From the NCBI GenBank assembly GCA_021789795.1, contig JAJYJA010000037.1, positions 1-17,061 of the forward strand: 17,061 bases of DNA. Reading direction: 5' to 3'. Under the pieces are notes generated by a model. That model made no database searches. It saw nothing but the letters and a program-made list of their open reading frames with translations, and was not told the origin of the DNA. This document shows, in pieces, positions 15,739-17,061 of the stretch (its first letter is position 1; every line of letters begins with the position of its first letter). This stretch comes from Deltaproteobacteria bacterium (GTDB lineage Bacteria; Desulfobacterota; Desulfobulbia; Desulfobulbales; VMSU01). Made by a program: the position numbers and the translations under genes.

Positions 15739-16532
15739 CCCCGGAGGAGTGTGTTCGGCGGGTGGTAGCCCGAGGCGGCGGTGGCGTTGGGCATGAGCAT
15801 GGCCCTCTTTCCCAGCAGGGCGCCGGGGTTGGTGACCGAGTTGCAGCCGGTCTGCACCCCATCGGCCATGATCGCCCCCAGCTTGCGCAGGCCGGTGTTC
15901 ACCACCCCCTCCGGGGTACGCACCGGCACCTCGCCGCCGGTGAAGCGCAGGTTGGCCAGCTTGGTCCCCGCCCCCAGATTCACCTGGTTGCCCAGGATGC
16001 TGTCGCCCAGATACGCGAAGTGGCCGGCCTTGGCGTCGTTTAAGAGGATGACGTGCTTGGCCTCGGTGACGTGGCCCAGCACGCAACGTTTGCCGGTCAG
16101 GCAGTGGCCCCGCAGGTAGGCACCCTGCCGCACCTCGGTGCAGTCGCCGATGACCGCCGGGCCCTTGATTAGCGCCCCGGCCTCCACCAAAACGCCGCCT
16201 CCGATATGAATGCCGGGCCCTCCCAGTACCGCCCCGGCCATGAGCACCGAGGCCCCGGCCAAGACCTGGCCGTCGCGGCGGACGACCAGCCTGCCCTTGG
16301 TGGCGTCGCCGAATTCGATCTCTAACCCCTTAGCCGGCAAGAGCTCGCCGGAAAATAACACCAGGGTCTCGGCCAACGGCTGATAGGGGGGCAGGCCGTC
16401 CGTGGCCGCGGGCTGGGAGAACCCTTCCAGGTAAGGTTTTAGGCGTTTCAGCGCCTCCCAGACCGGGCCGGGGGCAAAGAGTCCCGGATGATCGAAGTCG
16501 CTCAAGTCGAAAAACGAGGCAGTGGTCAGCAT
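15735..16532 (-). CDS. Left-handed beta-helix (hexapeptide repeat) GlmU-C-terminus-like protein
   Basis: A 265-aa protein with an N-terminal region of about 80 residues and a hexapeptide-repeat left-handed beta-helix from about 90 to 255. The repeats read GASVLMAGAVLGGPGIHIGG, VLVEAGALIKGPAVIGDCTEVRQGAYLRG and so on. The diagnostic block LGHVTEAKHVILLNDAKAGHFAYLGDSILG (152-181), followed by VNLGAGTKLANLR (184-196), is the same block as in the acetyltransferase half of GlmU-like UDP-GlcNAc pyrophosphorylases. There is no N-terminal GlmU nucleotidyltransferase signature, so it is a stand-alone beta-helix protein, often annotated as UDP-N-acetylglucosamine pyrophosphorylase-related. The probable role is acyl or nucleotidyl transfer to a sugar, probably as a trimer; the substrate is unknown. 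It is divergent from rubredoxin and converges with the 95-aa gene. Confidence 0.88.
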   Translation of the reverse strand: MLTTASFFDLSDFDHPGLFAPGPVWEALKRLKPYLEGFSQPAATDGLPPYQPLAETLVLFSGELLPAKGLEIEFGDATKGRLVVRRDGQVLAGASVLMAGAVLGGPGIHIGGGVLVEAGALIKGPAVIGDCTEVRQGAYLRGHCLTGKRCVLGHVTEAKHVILLNDAKAGHFAYLGDSILGNQVNLGAGTKLANLRFTGGEVPVRTPEGVVNTGLRKLGAIMADGVQTGCNSVTNPGALLGKRAMLMPNATAASGYHPPNTLLRG

Positions 16533-16585
16533 GGCGCCTGGGCCTTGAAGGATAGTGATGCCGGATGGCTGGTTGACAAGGAGGC

Positions 16586-16614
16586 AATCTAGCCGCCCCG
16601 GCCAAGTTGTTCAA
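16586..16614 (-). promoter_or_regulatory. Weak candidate promoter of the beta-helix gene
   Basis: On the minus strand TTGAAC (16614-16609) and TAGATT (16591-16586) are 17 bases apart, each 4 of 6 to consensus, with the ATG at 16532. It is the best pair in the 121-bp gap shared with rubredoxin, but it is a weak prediction. Confidence 0.22.
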
Positions 16615-16653
16615 GAAAATTCGGGAAAACAACACGTAAAAAGGAGAACGACC

Positions 16654-16812
16654 ATGGACAAATACGTCTGTCAGTTGTGCGGGTATGTTTACGATCCCCT
16701 GCTTGGCGATCCGGATAACGGCATAGCCCCAGGCACGCCATTTGAGAGTTTGCCTGAAAATTGGGTATGCCCCATCTGTGGAGCCAGCAAGGATGATTTT
16801 CAAAAGGAATAG
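16654..16812 (+). CDS. Rubredoxin
   Basis: A 52-aa rubredoxin, a small cytoplasmic electron carrier with one iron held by four cysteines. These are C6-QL-C9 and C39-PI-C42. The surrounding family signature is complete: YVCQLCGYVYDP, GIAPGTPFESLPENWVCPICGASKDDF. In anaerobes it typically gives electrons to rubrerythrin, superoxide reductase or rubredoxin:oxygen oxidoreductase; no partner gene is in the window. The ATG at 16654 is chosen because AAGGAG (16641-16646) lies at ideal distance and because it gives the normal family length; the frame stays open to 16555, but that extension is not rubredoxin-like. The gene is less GC-rich (roughly 50-55%) than most of the window. Its stop codon abuts the palindromic repeat element. 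Confidence 0.97.
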   Translation: MDKYVCQLCGYVYDPLLGDPDNGIAPGTPFESLPENWVCPICGASKDDFQKE

Positions 16813-16817
16813 CGATT
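16811..16817 (+). repeat. Left 7-bp direct repeat flanking the palindromic element
   Basis: AGCGATT at 16811-16817 recurs at 16970-16976, immediately outside the two ends of the palindromic element. This is the pattern of a target-site duplication. The left copy begins inside the rubredoxin TAG stop codon (16810-16812). Confidence 0.55.
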
Positions 16818-16969
16818 GATGATCTCGCAAAAAGGCAGCCGATGGCTAAGCAAAAGGGCCGATATACAAGGCGCGGGGTGTGTTTGGCGAGTGAGGGGCA
16901 TACATATGGTATGCCGAACGAGCCAAACCGCCCCGCAACGCAGTAGATCGGTCTTTTTGCGACGCCATC
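16818..16969. mobile_element. 152-bp palindromic repeat element (MITE/REP-like), non-coding
   Basis: The core 16841-16969 is an imperfect palindrome centred near 16906. GCATAC (16898-16903) and GTATGC (16909-16914) form the tip. The 27-base outer ends 16841-16867 and 16943-16969 match as inverted repeats at 21 of 27 positions, and the intervening arms share the GCGGGG and GTTTGGC blocks. A second, tandem copy of the left end starts 23 bases further out at 16818 (GATGATCTCGCAAAAAGGC), so the element has two left ends and one right end. The element is bounded by AGCGATT direct repeats. An inverted relative lies at 2057-2140. No coding capacity is evident. Transcribed, it would form a long hairpin just after rubredoxin and could also act as its terminator. 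I recall similar GCAAAAAG-ended palindromes from other Desulfobacterota genomes, but have not verified this. Confidence 0.7.
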
Positions 16970-16976
16970 AGCGATT
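16970..16976 (+). repeat. Right 7-bp direct repeat flanking the palindromic element
   Basis: AGCGATT at 16970-16976 directly follows the right end of the palindromic element and duplicates 16811-16817. Confidence 0.55.
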
Positions 16977-16985
16977 AAACCGCAA

Positions 16986-17014
16986 ATATTCCGCTCGGTC
17001 GCCTCACGGAATAT
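16986..17014 (+). terminator. Hairpin between the repeat element and the right-edge gene
   Basis: ATATTCCG (16986-16993) and CGGAATAT (17007-17014) form a perfect 8-bp stem with a 13-base loop. The following sequence (GTTGATTC) has only a weak T content, so it may be a weak terminator, a leader structure of the next gene or a further piece of the repeat family. Confidence 0.3.
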
Positions 17015-17052
17015 GTTGATTCACTTGCAAGATGACAAGGGGGGAGCAGATT

Positions 17053-17061
17053 ATGACCTTC
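17053..17061 (+). CDS. Start of an unidentified gene cut by the window edge
   Basis: An ATG at 17053 is preceded by a strong purine-rich ribosome binding site (AAGGGGGGAG, 17037-17046) at a good distance. Only three codons (M-T-F) are inside the window, so no product can be given. The 240 bases before it (16813-17052) hold the palindromic element and a hairpin and no gene. Confidence 0.45.

Noticed and set aside
16573..16578. TTGACA as a -35 box for rubredoxin
   Set aside because: The positions 16-19 bases downstream are GC-only (CCGCCCCGG region), so no -10 fits.
16555..16653. N-terminal extension of rubredoxin to an upstream start
   Set aside because: The ATG at 16654 has AAGGAG at ideal spacing and gives the standard 52-aa rubredoxin; the extension is unlike any rubredoxin.
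16816..17019. A 67-aa frame through the palindromic element
   Set aside because: It is composed of the repeat itself, has no ribosome binding site and no protein-like composition.

Overview
This is a GC-rich chromosomal window (about 65-70% GC over most of it) from a Gram-negative, probably anaerobic bacterium. The gene set (RNB-family RNase, Era, GluRS next to GlnRS, a YibQ-type deacetylase, long-chain polyprenyl diphosphate synthase, DinG-type helicase, UspA, rubredoxin, an ATP sulfurylase/APS kinase fusion) suggests Desulfobacterota, for example a Desulfobulbales-like lineage. That placement is inferred from gene content, not from a search. No rRNA, tRNA, CRISPR array, transposase or phage gene was seen.

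Layout. Positions 1-50 (-) hold the first codons of a partial gene coupled by a GTGA overlap to an RNase II/R-family exonuclease (47-2026, -). A 294-bp gap (2027-2320) carries an interrupted copy of a dispersed repeat and a strong hairpin. On the + strand follow era (2321-3217), gltX (3340-4833) and glnS (4881-6566). They converge on a three-gene minus-strand operon, arsR-like regulator -> ATP sulfurylase-like/APS kinase fusion -> class C beta-lactamase-fold serine hydrolase (9711 down to 6601), with a plausible promoter and a small palindrome overlapping its -10. Upstream of it is a second minus-strand operon, dinG-like helicase -> polyprenyl diphosphate synthase -> yibQ-like deacetylase (13738 down to 9815), whose genes overlap or abut. 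A divergent promoter region (13739-13884) drives that operon leftward and uspA (13885-14334) rightward from a near-consensus sigma70 promoter. Next come an unrecognised 351-aa protein (-), a 95-aa membrane protein (+), a left-handed beta-helix nucleotidyl/acyltransferase-like protein (-), rubredoxin (+), a 152-bp palindromic repeat element flanked by 7-bp direct repeats, and the first codons of another + strand gene at the right edge.

Most of the window is ordinary housekeeping sequence. The strongest unusual signal is the 565-aa fusion at 7705-9402. Its C-terminal APS kinase is intact, but every substrate-binding signature of its ATP sulfurylase domain has been replaced (QxRN by HTDD, GRDHAGPG by ADNHADPF, ISGT by ISSA) while the scaffold around them is well preserved. 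This looks like a selected change of function rather than decay. The domain may be a pseudo-enzyme or may act on another substrate, and it sits in a regulated operon with a serine hydrolase. The second signal is the palindromic element near the right end with target-site-duplication-like flanks, and a related inverted, interrupted copy near the left end.
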